This document shows, piece after piece, positions 1 through 6,017 of a stretch of 11,652 nucleotides of DNA. The stretch is taken from contig SFSZ01000028.1 of the NCBI GenBank assembly GCA_004563275.1, forward strand, positions 1 to 11,652. Reading direction: 5' to 3'. The notes under the pieces were generated by a model. That model worked only from the letters and a program-made list of their open reading frames with translations. It was not told where the DNA came from and searched no databases. Position 1 is the stretch's first letter, and each line of letters opens with the position of its first letter. A program made the position numbers and the translations under genes. The stretch is from a bacterium. GTDB taxonomy: Bacteria; Bacillota_I; Bacilli_A; RF39; UBA660.

Positions 1-2
1 AT

Positions 3-401
3 AAAGTTGATGGATATGCTAATAGTTATAAATATCTTGAAAAAGAAAACTTTAGATATAAAAAAGAGATAGATAATCTAGAATCCAAAAATAATGATTT
101 AGAAATGAGAAATAATAGTTTACTAAATAGAATATATTATGTATTTCAAATGTTAAAAAAATTCTTAAGAAAACTATTACAACGAGGTAATGATTATACA
201 AAAGATGAAACAAGTAAGTTTATTAAAAATTGTTATGATGAACAAGAATTTGATATGAATGATGTTGTAGGTATTTCTAGAGGTACAACTAAACAAGATG
301 AATTATTCGATTATGTAGAAGCACCAGATTATTTAAAATCTAGAGTTAAAGATTATGATGAATATGAAAAAGATAAAGATGATTTTGAAATGAGTTTATA
401 A
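3..401 (+). CDS. MobV-type relaxase (plasmid mobilization protein), C-terminal end only
   Basis: The reading frame is open from the window edge to the TAA at 399-401, so the 5' part lies outside; the ATG at 105 is internal, not a start. The visible 132 residues begin with a charged coiled-coil-like stretch (YLEKENFRYKKEIDNLESKN), then a Lys/Leu-rich segment (LKKFLRKLLQRGND), then an acidic tail that ends DDFEMSL. This order, coiled coil then short basic helix then acidic tail, is what I know from C-termini of MobV/Pre relaxases. The catalytic N-terminal domain is not visible, so activity cannot be judged. The presence of a MobV-type nick motif at about 5722 supports the call. Alternatives are another coiled-coil plasmid protein. 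Assignment is moderate. Confidence 0.55.
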   Translation, partial: KVDGYANSYKYLEKENFRYKKEIDNLESKNNDLEMRNNSLLNRIYYVFQMLKKFLRKLLQRGNDYTKDETSKFIKNCYDEQEFDMNDVVGISRGTTKQDELFDYVEAPDYLKSRVKDYDEYEKDKDDFEMSL

Positions 402-423
402 TTTTAAAAAAATATTCTTGATT

Positions 424-446
424 TTTATCATGTTTAGAGTGATAAA
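424..446. repeat. AT-rich hairpin at mob end / IS110 break point
   Basis: TTTATCA (424-430) pairs with TGATAAA (440-446) around a nine-base loop. It lies where IS110 similarity stops (about 449) and just beyond the relaxase stop codon. It may be a weak terminator or simply the deletion scar; there is no clean T-run. Confidence 0.3.
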
Positions 447-667
447 TAGTTTGACCTAAAATAATTCTCAACTGGCAAATGATAAATTGAAGTAGATTCC
501 ATAACAACAACTAAATTTGGATAATCTTTAATTAAATTATATAAATTATCAAATTCAATTTTATTATGTTCAATAAAAGACGCATCAATAATTGTATTTC
601 TTAACTCATCAATAAAACAATAAACACTTTTTCCTTTAGCAATATCAAAACTTAAGATATGTTTCAT
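434..667 (-). pseudogene. IS110-family transposase, N-terminal fragment
   Basis: Encodes 77 residues. The start MKHILSFDIAKGKSVYCFID and the later VVVMESTSIYHLP match the opening of the RuvC-like DEDD domain of IS110-family transposases: the first catalytic Asp in SFDIAK, and the usual MEST-G/S-x-YH block with the acidic residue. The family is normally about 300-450 residues long, so some 80 percent is missing. Similarity ends after ENYFRSN, about position 449, and a stop follows five codons later. A good ribosome site (GGAG at 674-677, six bases from the ATG at 665-667) remains. The fragment cannot transpose by itself. It sits tail-to-tail with the relaxase gene, 32 bp away, which suggests that a deletion removed the rest of the element. 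Confidence 0.85.
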
Positions 668-846
668 AAATTTCTCCTTTCATAAATATTTCGGTTAATA
701 CCATATGAGATTACCTATATTCCTACACGCTTAATCATCCGAACTCTAACGTTCCATTATCTACAACCGAATTTATAAATAACCATATGGCAGACATTCA
801 TAAAATCGCACTCGAAGTGCCTGTTATAATCCGTCTTTACCGATGT
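668..846 (-). ncRNA. Candidate IS110 bridge-RNA region (left-end non-coding segment)
   Basis: Members of the IS110 group carry, upstream of the transposase, a non-coding left end that makes a bridge RNA of roughly 180 nt which pairs with target and donor DNA. Here the transposase fragment is preceded by about 180 bases without a gene, less AT-rich than the surroundings and structured: a GCACT/AGTGC hairpin at 808-820, a possible long pairing of 690-696 with 765-771 (TTCGGTT/AACCGAA), and an alternative, crossing pairing of 701-707 with 784-790 (CCATATG/CATATGG). A promoter-like pair lies just upstream. The family context is known; the assignment of this stretch as a bridge RNA is inference, and target and donor loops are not identified. 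Confidence 0.45.
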
Positions 847-851
847 TTGTT

Positions 852-879
852 ATAATAACAAAAAACATAAAAATTTCAA
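852..879 (-). promoter_or_regulatory. Possible promoter for the IS110 non-coding RNA and transposase
   Basis: On the minus strand TTGAAA (874-879) is followed after 16 bases by TATTAT (852-857). A start near 845 would give an RNA of about 178 nt up to the transposase ATG. The -35 box lies inside the stem at 864-905, so this could be chance in AT-rich DNA. Confidence 0.35.
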
Positions 880-905
880 AATTTTAAACTTGAAATCTTT
901 ATGTT
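864..905. repeat. 16-bp inverted repeat beyond the IS110 left end
   Basis: Positions 864-879 pair with 890-905 (one mismatch in 16) around a ten-base loop. All-AT arms with two C/G pairs. It may mark the outer edge of the insertion sequence, or act as a weak bidirectional terminator that isolates the IS from the XRE gene. Confidence 0.5.
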
Positions 906-989
906 CAACATTATACGTGATATAATATAACTGATAGATAAATAGTAATATATTTGTAAAGTAGTTCAATTTTAGAATGATCTTTTATA

Positions 990-998
990 TGGTATAAT
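990..998 (+). promoter_or_regulatory. Extended -10 promoter for the membrane-anchored XRE gene
   Basis: TGGTATAAT is a perfect -10 hexamer with an upstream TG. No convincing -35 lies 16-18 bases before it, which is usual for extended -10 promoters. The expected start, about 1005, gives a leader of about 30 nt, with a ribosome site (GGAAGTG, 1024-1030) before the ATG at 1035. Confidence 0.55.
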
Positions 999-1034
999 GA
1001 TTGTATTGTTTTTGTTACAGATTGGAAGTGAATT

Positions 1035-1739
1035 ATGAATCAAGAAAAAATAGGTAAATTTATTTTAAAACTTAGAATGGATAATAATTTATCACAAGCA
1101 AAATTTGCTGACAAAATTGGTGTAACATATCAAGCAGTTTCAAAGTGGGAAAATGGTAGAGGTATACCAGATATAGAAATGTTAAAAAAAATCAGTGAAG
1201 TGTTTGATGTTGATATTGACGAAATAATTAACGGAGAAAAGAAAAAACAAAAATCAAAGTATAATTTAAGTTTATTAATTGCATCAGTTTTTGGAATAGT
1301 AGTAATTGTATTATTTTTATTAATTACAATTTTTTTTAACAAAGATAATATTAATGTTGCAAATATAAATTCAATAGAATCGAATTTTTCAGTTAATGGA
1401 GTAATTGTATCGGAGAACAATTCTACTATGATACATATTTCTGATATTAGAGTTAATAAAGAATTAGATAAGAAATTTTATTCTATAGAATCAATGTTAT
1501 ACGAAGATAACAATAAAAATTATAAAATTATATCAGAATATAAAAGTATAGCCAATAATAATGAAACAAAAAACTTAGACGAGTTATTAAAAGAAGTTAA
1601 ATTTGATATTGAAAATTATTCTGATTCTTGTCCAAATATATCAACACACAATTTTTACATTGTAATAAATGCACTTGATGAAGAAAAAAATAAAATCAAT
1701 TATAAAATACCCTTATCTTTAGAAAATAAGTGTTCATAG
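1035..1739 (+). CDS. Membrane-anchored XRE-family regulator
   Basis: 234 residues in three parts. Residues 7-62 form a classic Cro/CI helix-turn-helix (LSQAKFADKIGVTYQAVSKWENG at the recognition core, PDIEMLKKISEVFDVDIDEI after it). Residues 77-97 (SLLIASVFGIVVIVLFLLITI) are one membrane span. Residues 100-234 would then face outward; they resemble no family I recognise and contain two cysteines (C199 and C233), close enough to form a disulfide. The design is a one-component transmembrane sensor with the DNA-binding domain inside. It precedes two thioredoxin-like genes on the same strand but is separated from them by a terminator, so it would act on them, if at all, in trans. The signal sensed is unknown. 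Confidence 0.85.
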   Translation: MNQEKIGKFILKLRMDNNLSQAKFADKIGVTYQAVSKWENGRGIPDIEMLKKISEVFDVDIDEIINGEKKKQKSKYNLSLLIASVFGIVVIVLFLLITIFFNKDNINVANINSIESNFSVNGVIVSENNSTMIHISDIRVNKELDKKFYSIESMLYEDNNKNYKIISEYKSIANNNETKNLDELLKEVKFDIENYSDSCPNISTHNFYIVINALDEEKNKINYKIPLSLENKCS

Positions 1740-1744
1740 TTATC

Positions 1745-1789
1745 TAAACGCATCGTTTATAAAATAAAACATTGCGTTTATTTTTTTTT
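1745..1789 (+). terminator. Rho-independent terminator after the XRE gene
   Basis: TAAACGCA (1745-1752) pairs perfectly with TGCGTTTA (1773-1780), followed at once by nine T. It starts six bases after the stop codon. Confidence 0.8.
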
Positions 1790-1803
1790 ACACTGAACTA
1801 ATT

Positions 1804-1809
1804 TATAAT
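1804..1809 (+). promoter_or_regulatory. Possible -10 box for the thioredoxin-like pair
   Basis: A perfect TATAAT lies between the upstream terminator and the ribosome site. The T-run of the terminator occupies the place of the -35 box and no good match is seen there, so this is tentative. Confidence 0.35.
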
Positions 1810-1850
1810 TAATTTTGGAAAGGAAAAGTTATAATAGAAGAGGTGTAAAA

Positions 1851-2564
1851 ATGAAAAAAATAATATTTATATTTTTGGGAATATTGTCAATCGGATTATT
1901 ACTTCCAAATAAAGTAAATGCAGAAACAAATATTACGAATTTTGAAGATACAATAAAAGAGGAGATTAAAACATTTAAAGGACAATCTGGTACCGAAGAA
2001 TATATTAAAAAATTAGAATCTGCTGATTTATCAAATTATAAAGAAAGTGATGATAAAGTAAACATTTATATGTTTAGAGGAGATACATGTAGTTATTGTT
2101 TAAAAGCAGTTACATATTTTTCTACTATAGTAGATAATTATGGAGACAAATTTAATTTAATAACTTATGAAGTATGGAAAAATTCTGATAATGCTAAATT
2201 AATGGATGAAGTTGCCAAGACACTCGGAGAAGAACCAAACGGAGTTCCATATATAATAATTGGTGATAAATCATTTACGGGTTATAGTGAAGAAATGAAC
2301 TCCCAAATTGAATCACAAATCAATAAAGTATATAAACAAACTGATAGATATGATGTTATGAATAATTTAGATAGTGGTACCACTACTATTAAAGAGGTTA
2401 AGTCAAATAACACTTCGTCATCATCTATGGTTTGGCTATTTATTTTACAAATTATTTCTATATTAGGTTTGATCATTTATGTAAATAAAAATAATAAAAA
2501 TATTAAACAAAAATTAGAAGAACTTGAAATGAAAGTTAATAAGAATGCAAAATCTAAAAAGTAA
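1851..2564 (+). CDS. Exported, membrane-anchored thioredoxin-like protein (CSYC)
   Basis: Start chosen at the ATG preceded by GAGGTG (1840-1845); a TTG in frame at 1815 would add 12 residues before the signal peptide. 237 residues: signal peptide 1-24 (MKKIIFIFLGILSIGLLLPN, cleavage likely after VNA), an outward thioredoxin fold with redox motif C80-S-Y-C83 at the start of a helix and a cis-proline loop (GVPYIII, P133), a membrane span at about 193-212, and a short Lys-rich tail inside. It would be a thiol-disulfide oxidoreductase or a bacteriocin/immunity-associated thioredoxin at the outer face of the membrane. The next gene starts within its last codons. Substrate unknown. Confidence 0.85.
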   Translation: MKKIIFIFLGILSIGLLLPNKVNAETNITNFEDTIKEEIKTFKGQSGTEEYIKKLESADLSNYKESDDKVNIYMFRGDTCSYCLKAVTYFSTIVDNYGDKFNLITYEVWKNSDNAKLMDEVAKTLGEEPNGVPYIIIGDKSFTGYSEEMNSQIESQINKVYKQTDRYDVMNNLDSGTTTIKEVKSNNTSSSSMVWLFILQIISILGLIIYVNKNNKNIKQKLEELEMKVNKNAKSKK

Positions 2565-3264
2565 AATAATTTTTATTGTAGTGTTAGTATTATGTATTTT
2601 TTCTTTCTTTGCAATATCTAAAGTTGCAATTATACATAATAATGATACTGATAGTATTAAATTTAAAGAGGAATATGAAAGTTTAAATGGCAAAAAATAT
2701 AAAAATAAAAAAATAAGAGATGTTAAAATAGAAAAGGATAATCCTTTTGTATATAAAACAGCTGAAGAAATAGTAGACTTAATAGAAAATGGTGAATCAT
2801 TTATAGTATATTTTGGCTTTAGTAAATGTCCTTGGTGTAGAAGTATGATTGAAACTTTTATTAAAACAGCAAAAGAAAATAATATAGATAAAATATATTA
2901 TGTTGATATAGAAGAAATTAGAAATGTAATAGAATATGATAAGGACGGTAATTTAGTAACTACTAAAAATGGTACTCCAGATTATTATGATTTAGTTAAC
3001 AAACTAAATAGTGTTTTAAATCAATATACATTAAATAATAATGGAGAAGAAGTTGCTATTGGAGAAAAAAGGATATATGCCCCTAATGTTGTATTAGTAA
3101 ATAATGGGGAACCTGTTGAAATGATTGATCCAATTGAAAATATTATTAAGGATCCTGCATCAGAAATTACAAAAGAACAAAAAGAAGAAATGTCTAATAA
3201 GATTAAATGTCTATTTTCATGTATGAAAAAAGGAAATACTTGTAGTATTAAAACGAAGTGTTAG
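2545..3264 (+). CDS. Membrane-anchored thioredoxin-like protein (CPWC) with Cys-rich tail
   Basis: 239 residues; overlaps the previous gene by 20 bp, which implies one transcript and coupled translation. An N-terminal uncleaved anchor (about 7-27, KIIFIVVLVLCIFSFFAISK) is followed by a thioredoxin-like domain: YFGFSKC95PWC98 gives the redox centre, and YAPNVVLV (P180) the cis-proline strand. A linker enters a tail with four cysteines at 222, 226, 233 and 239, the last being the final residue. Such a tail is not part of the usual thioredoxin fold; it could bind metal or exchange disulfides with the CPWC or with the partner protein. Orientation predicted outward. A role with the adjacent metal-efflux genes is possible but unproven. 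Confidence 0.82.
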   Translation: MQNLKSKIIFIVVLVLCIFSFFAISKVAIIHNNDTDSIKFKEEYESLNGKKYKNKKIRDVKIEKDNPFVYKTAEEIVDLIENGESFIVYFGFSKCPWCRSMIETFIKTAKENNIDKIYYVDIEEIRNVIEYDKDGNLVTTKNGTPDYYDLVNKLNSVLNQYTLNNNGEEVAIGEKRIYAPNVVLVNNGEPVEMIDPIENIIKDPASEITKEQKEEMSNKIKCLFSCMKKGNTCSIKTKC

Positions 3265-3311
3265 AAGAAAAAATATTAATTACAATTGGAACAATAACAA
3301 CATTAGTTTTG

Positions 3312-3343
3312 GGAATTTAACATTAAAAGTTATTCCTTTTTTT
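3312..3343 (+). terminator. Terminator after the thioredoxin-like pair
   Basis: GGAAT (3312-3316) and AAC (3319-3321) pair with GTTATTCC (3329-3336), leaving a two-base bulge, followed by seven T. It separates this transcript from the cad promoter 11 bases later. Confidence 0.65.
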
Positions 3344-3353
3344 GATTATAGTC

Positions 3354-3383
3354 TTGACAGTTGAACGATTATTCAATTATAAT
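3354..3383 (+). promoter_or_regulatory. Consensus promoter of cadCA
   Basis: TTGACA (3354-3359) and TATAAT (3378-3383) are both perfect, 18 bases apart. Such a strong promoter needs tight repression, which the overlapping operator provides. The expected start is about 3390, giving a short leader before AGGAGAG (3411-3417). Confidence 0.9.
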
Positions 3384-3410
3384 GTTAATAGTTGAGCGAT
3401 TATTCAATTA
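3359..3410 (+). promoter_or_regulatory. Two CadC-type operator repeats
   Basis: A 21-bp unit occurs twice, at 3359-3379 and 3390-3410, identical except for one base. Its core TTGAACGATTATTCAA is an imperfect palindrome with TTGAA/TTCAA arms. The spacing is 31 bp, close to three helical turns, so two repressor dimers would sit on the same face. The first copy fills the spacer between -35 and -10; the second lies between transcription start and ribosome site. ArsR/SmtB-family proteins of the CadC type bind such sites and release them on metal binding. Confidence 0.8.
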
Positions 3411-3424
3411 AGGAGAGATAAATT

Positions 3425-3778
3425 ATGATTAGTGATTGTAGCATCATACATGAAGATATGGTAAATAATATTAAAACATTATTACCTGTTGATGATACTT
3501 TTATCAAAACTTCTAGTTTTTTTAAAGTATTAGGTGATAAAACTAGAATTAAAATATTATGGATTTTAAATGAGGGAGAATTATGTGTTTGTGATATTGC
3601 AATTTTATGTAATATGACTAAGTCAGCAATTTCGCATCAATTATCATTTTTAAAGCAAAATAATATTGTTAAATCAAGAAAAGATGGAAAAGAAGTTTTT
3701 TATTCATTAAAAGACAATCATGTTAAATTTATGCTTGAAAATAGTATTAATCATATTATAGAAAAGGAGATTGATTAG
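3425..3778 (+). CDS. cadC: Cadmium/zinc/lead-responsive ArsR-family repressor
   Basis: 117 residues, the usual size for CadC. A winged helix-turn-helix is clear (FKVLGDKTRIKILWIL, then NMTKSAISHQLSFLKQNNIV, then the wing RKDGKEVFYSL). The metal box EL-C54-V-C56-D in the alpha3 helix matches the sensing site of ArsR/CadC proteins; C5 and H9 in the N-terminal arm could complete it, where staphylococcal CadC has two Cys. The alpha5 helix carries the complete second site, D97-x-H99-x10-H110-x-x-E113, known for zinc sensing in SmtB-type members. Both metal sites thus seem present. It lies three bases before cadA and behind a promoter covered by its presumed operators, hence autoregulation. Released by Cd, Zn or Pb. 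Confidence 0.95.
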   Translation: MISDCSIIHEDMVNNIKTLLPVDDTFIKTSSFFKVLGDKTRIKILWILNEGELCVCDIAILCNMTKSAISHQLSFLKQNNIVKSRKDGKEVFYSLKDNHVKFMLENSINHIIEKEID

Positions 3779-3781
3779 AAA

Positions 3782-5623
3782 ATGGAAAAAGAAGAAAAAA
3801 TAAACTTATTTAGAATTATAACTACAATTATTTTATTTGCAATTACATTTATACCTAGTTTAAATAGTAATATTAAGATTAGTTTGTATATTATTTCGTA
3901 TTTAGTTATTGGAGGAGACATTTTAATAAATGCCATCAAGAATATTTTTAAAGGTGAATTATTTGATGAAAATTTTCTTATGTCACTTGCTACTGTTGGG
4001 GCATTAGTTATTGGAGAATATCCTGAAGCTATTGCTGTAATGTTATTCTATCAAATTGGTGAATTATTTCAGGATATGGCAGTTGAAAAAAGCAAAGCTA
4101 ATATAACTAAATTGATGGATATTAGACCAGATTTTGCTAATATTGAGCATAATGGTAATTTAGTACAAGTAAGTCCAGAAAAGATAAATATTGGTGATAT
4201 TATAGTTGTAAAACCTGGAGAAAAAATACCATTAGATGGTATTATTGTTTATGGTAAATCTAGTTTAAATACTACAGCCCTAACTGGTGAATCTATTCCT
4301 AGAAGTGTTAATGTAGATGATGAAGTATTAAGTGGTTGCATTAACTTATCTTGTTTAATTAAAATAAAAACAACATCAACATTCGGAGATTCAACTGTTT
4401 CCAAAATTTTGGATTTGGTTGAAAATGCAGATAATAGTAAAGCAAATACCGAAAAGTTCATAACTAAATTTGCTAAAATATATACGCCAGTTGTAGTTAT
4501 TCTTGCTGTTCTTTTAGCAGTTATTCCATCATTAATAACTGGTGAATGGTTAGAATGGATAAACAGATCTTTAATTTTCTTGGTAATCTCATGCCCATGT
4601 GCTCTTGTTGTTTCTGTTCCTTTAAGTTTTTTTGCTGGAATTGGTGGAGCAAGTAAAAATGGTGTCCTTATAAAAGGTGCAAATTATCTTGAAGCTTTAG
4701 CAAATGTAAATACAATTGTATTTGATAAAACTGGCACACTTACAAAAGGAAATTTTAAAGTAGTCGCAATTCATCCTGAAAAAATAACTGAAGAGAAATT
4801 GTTAGAAATAGCAACACTAGCAGAACAATTTTCTACACATCCTATTTCTATTTCATTAAAAAATGAATATAGTAAAGAACTTGATAAAAATAGAGTAAAA
4901 GATATAGAAGATATACCTGGAAAAGGGATTAAGGCAACCGTTGATAAAAAACAAGTATATATAGGAAATGATAAATTAATGAAATACATTGATGTTCATT
5001 ATGAAAATTGTGAAAAAGAAGGTACTATTTCTCATATCGTAATTGATGGTGAATATGCTGGACATATAGTTATAACTGATGAAATAAAACCAACTTCAAA
5101 AACAGCATTAAATGAATTAAAGAACTTAGGTGTAGCAAAAACAGTTATGTTAACAGGTGATAAAAAAGAGGTTGGAGAATCAATTGGATTTGAATTGGGA
5201 TTAGATGAAATAAAAACTGAATTACTTCCAGTTAATAAAGTTGAAGAAGTTGAAAGATTAATTAAATCAAAAAACAATGATAAAGAAAAAATAGCATTTG
5301 TTGGTGATGGAATAAATGATGCACCAGTATTAAAAAGATGTGATATTGGAATATCTATGGGTGGACTTGGAAGTGATGCAGCAATTGAAGCATCTGATAT
5401 TGTTTTAATGAATGATGACCCATCTAGCATTGCAAAAGCAATTAAAATTTCAAGAAAAACTTTAAAGATTGTAAGACAAAATATTATTTTTGCATTAGCA
5501 GTTAAACTTATTGTTCTTATTTTAGGAGCATTAGGCATTGCTAATATGTGGGAAGCAGTATTTGCTGATGTAGGAGTATCATTTATTGCAATATTAAATG
5601 CATTAAGATGTATTAAGGATTAG
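3782..5623 (+). CDS. cadA: Cd/Zn/Pb-exporting P1B-2-type ATPase
   Basis: 613 residues. All hallmarks of a P-type metal pump are present: actuator motif T168GES, membrane metal site C271-P-C273, phosphorylation site D315KTGTLT, the P1B-specific H353P in the nucleotide domain, and GDGINDAP at 508-515. The last membrane part has a Lys (AVKLIVLIL) and Asp-x-Gly (FADVGVS), the pattern of the Zn/Cd/Pb subgroup rather than of copper pumps. It lacks the N-terminal heavy-metal-associated domain with CxxC found in staphylococcal CadA (about 727 residues), so it is a short form; that domain is regulatory and not required for transport in the family. It pumps divalent metal out of the cytoplasm using ATP. 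Ribosome site AGGAG lies inside the end of cadC, somewhat far (12 bases) from the ATG. Confidence 0.96.
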   Translation: MEKEEKINLFRIITTIILFAITFIPSLNSNIKISLYIISYLVIGGDILINAIKNIFKGELFDENFLMSLATVGALVIGEYPEAIAVMLFYQIGELFQDMAVEKSKANITKLMDIRPDFANIEHNGNLVQVSPEKINIGDIIVVKPGEKIPLDGIIVYGKSSLNTTALTGESIPRSVNVDDEVLSGCINLSCLIKIKTTSTFGDSTVSKILDLVENADNSKANTEKFITKFAKIYTPVVVILAVLLAVIPSLITGEWLEWINRSLIFLVISCPCALVVSVPLSFFAGIGGASKNGVLIKGANYLEALANVNTIVFDKTGTLTKGNFKVVAIHPEKITEEKLLEIATLAEQFSTHPISISLKNEYSKELDKNRVKDIEDIPGKGIKATVDKKQVYIGNDKLMKYIDVHYENCEKEGTISHIVIDGEYAGHIVITDEIKPTSKTALNELKNLGVAKTVMLTGDKKEVGESIGFELGLDEIKTELLPVNKVEEVERLIKSKNNDKEKIAFVGDGINDAPVLKRCDIGISMGGLGSDAAIEASDIVLMNDDPSSIAKAIKISRKTLKIVRQNIIFALAVKLIVLILGALGIANMWEAVFADVGVSFIAILNALRCIKD

Positions 5624-5657
5624 AAAATTACAATTTCTACAGCAGATTAAAAGTGAA

Positions 5658-5696
5658 AACCGAGCCAAAAGAAACATTGTAACTAATGGCTCGGTT
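5658..5696. repeat. 9-bp GC-rich inverted repeat beside oriT
   Basis: AACCGAGCC (5658-5666) pairs perfectly with GGCTCGGTT (5688-5696). No T-run follows, so it is not a standard terminator. It lies 35 bases after cadA and just downstream of the nick on the transferred strand, where accessory oriT hairpins are common. Confidence 0.6.
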
Positions 5697-5699
5697 AAG

Positions 5700-5779
5700 C
5701 CTAGTTCTTGACGACTAGGTAACACACTACCAAGTCGGCATTTTGCCAACTAGGAATAGTGTGCAAAGGGACACCCTTT
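5700..5779 (-). other. oriT: MobV-type origin of transfer (oriT / recombination site)
   Basis: On the minus strand the sequence reads TAGTGTG followed by TTA, the nick motif known for the pMV158/MobV family; the cut would lie between 5723 and 5722. As in pMV158, the nick is at the 3' edge of an inverted repeat that begins GCACAC: CACACTA (5723-5729) pairs with TAGTGTG (5757-5763), and the stem continues with a GGCA/TGCC tip at 5737-5747. A second hairpin CCTAGT/ACTAGG (5700-5719) lies just 3' of the nick, and AAAGGG/CCCTTT (5765-5779) on the other side. The leading strand would run into cadA first. Seen motif and geometry are direct; function is inferred from the family. Confidence 0.8.
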
Positions 5780-5791
5780 TGAAACCCAATA

Positions 5792-5837
5792 AGCAACATT
5801 TCACAAACTATCGTAAGTGAATGTTGCTCTTTTTTAT
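5792..5837 (+). terminator. Strong rho-independent terminator after cadA/oriT
   Basis: AGCAACATTTCAC (5792-5804) pairs with GTGAATGTTGCT (5817-5828) with one bulged base, followed by CTTTTTTATTTT. As the first good terminator after cadA, it would place the whole oriT inside the 3' untranslated region of the cadCA transcript. Confidence 0.8.
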
Positions 5838-5862
5838 TTTGTCTTGCGACTACATAAAAAAG

Positions 5863-5919
5863 AAAGAATACTATCGCCACTTTCATTGCTAAAGCAACAA
5901 AACGTGCCACGTATTCTTT
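5863..5919. repeat. Nested inverted repeat between two terminators
   Basis: AAAGAATAC (5863-5871) pairs perfectly with GTATTCTTT (5911-5919); inside it TTGCT/AGCAA (5886-5897) forms a second short stem. Role unknown; possibly an accessory binding site of the mobilization region. Confidence 0.5.
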
Positions 5920-5924
5920 AAATA

Positions 5925-5973
5925 AAAATAACCTAATACCTAATTTAACGAAAGGGTAAAAGGTTATTTTTTT
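5925..5973. terminator. Bidirectional terminator between cad/oriT and the XRE-membrane operon
   Basis: AAAATAACCT (5925-5934) pairs perfectly with AGGTTATTTT (5961-5970). A T-run follows on the plus strand and an AT-rich T stretch on the minus strand, so it can stop transcripts from both sides. It lies about 45 bp past the minus-strand stop codon. Confidence 0.75.
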
Positions 5974-6017
5974 CTTTTGCTATGCAAAAGTAAGGATTAT
6001 AAATTTACTTCATAAAT

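Noticed and set aside
921..926. TATAAT at 921-926 as a promoter of the XRE gene
   Set aside because: No -35 at fitting distance, and the extended -10 at 990-998 is nearer and better.
1130..1420. Minus-strand open frame of 96 codons
   Set aside because: Lies fully inside the XRE gene on the other strand; low-complexity composition and no ribosome site. The same holds for the minus-strand frames at 2282-2476, 4249-4461, 4771-4989, 5032-5538 and 10754-10951.
1815..1850. TTG start 12 codons upstream of the first thioredoxin-like gene
   Set aside because: It would place a charged stretch before the signal peptide; the ATG at 1851 has its own ribosome site and gives a normal signal peptide.
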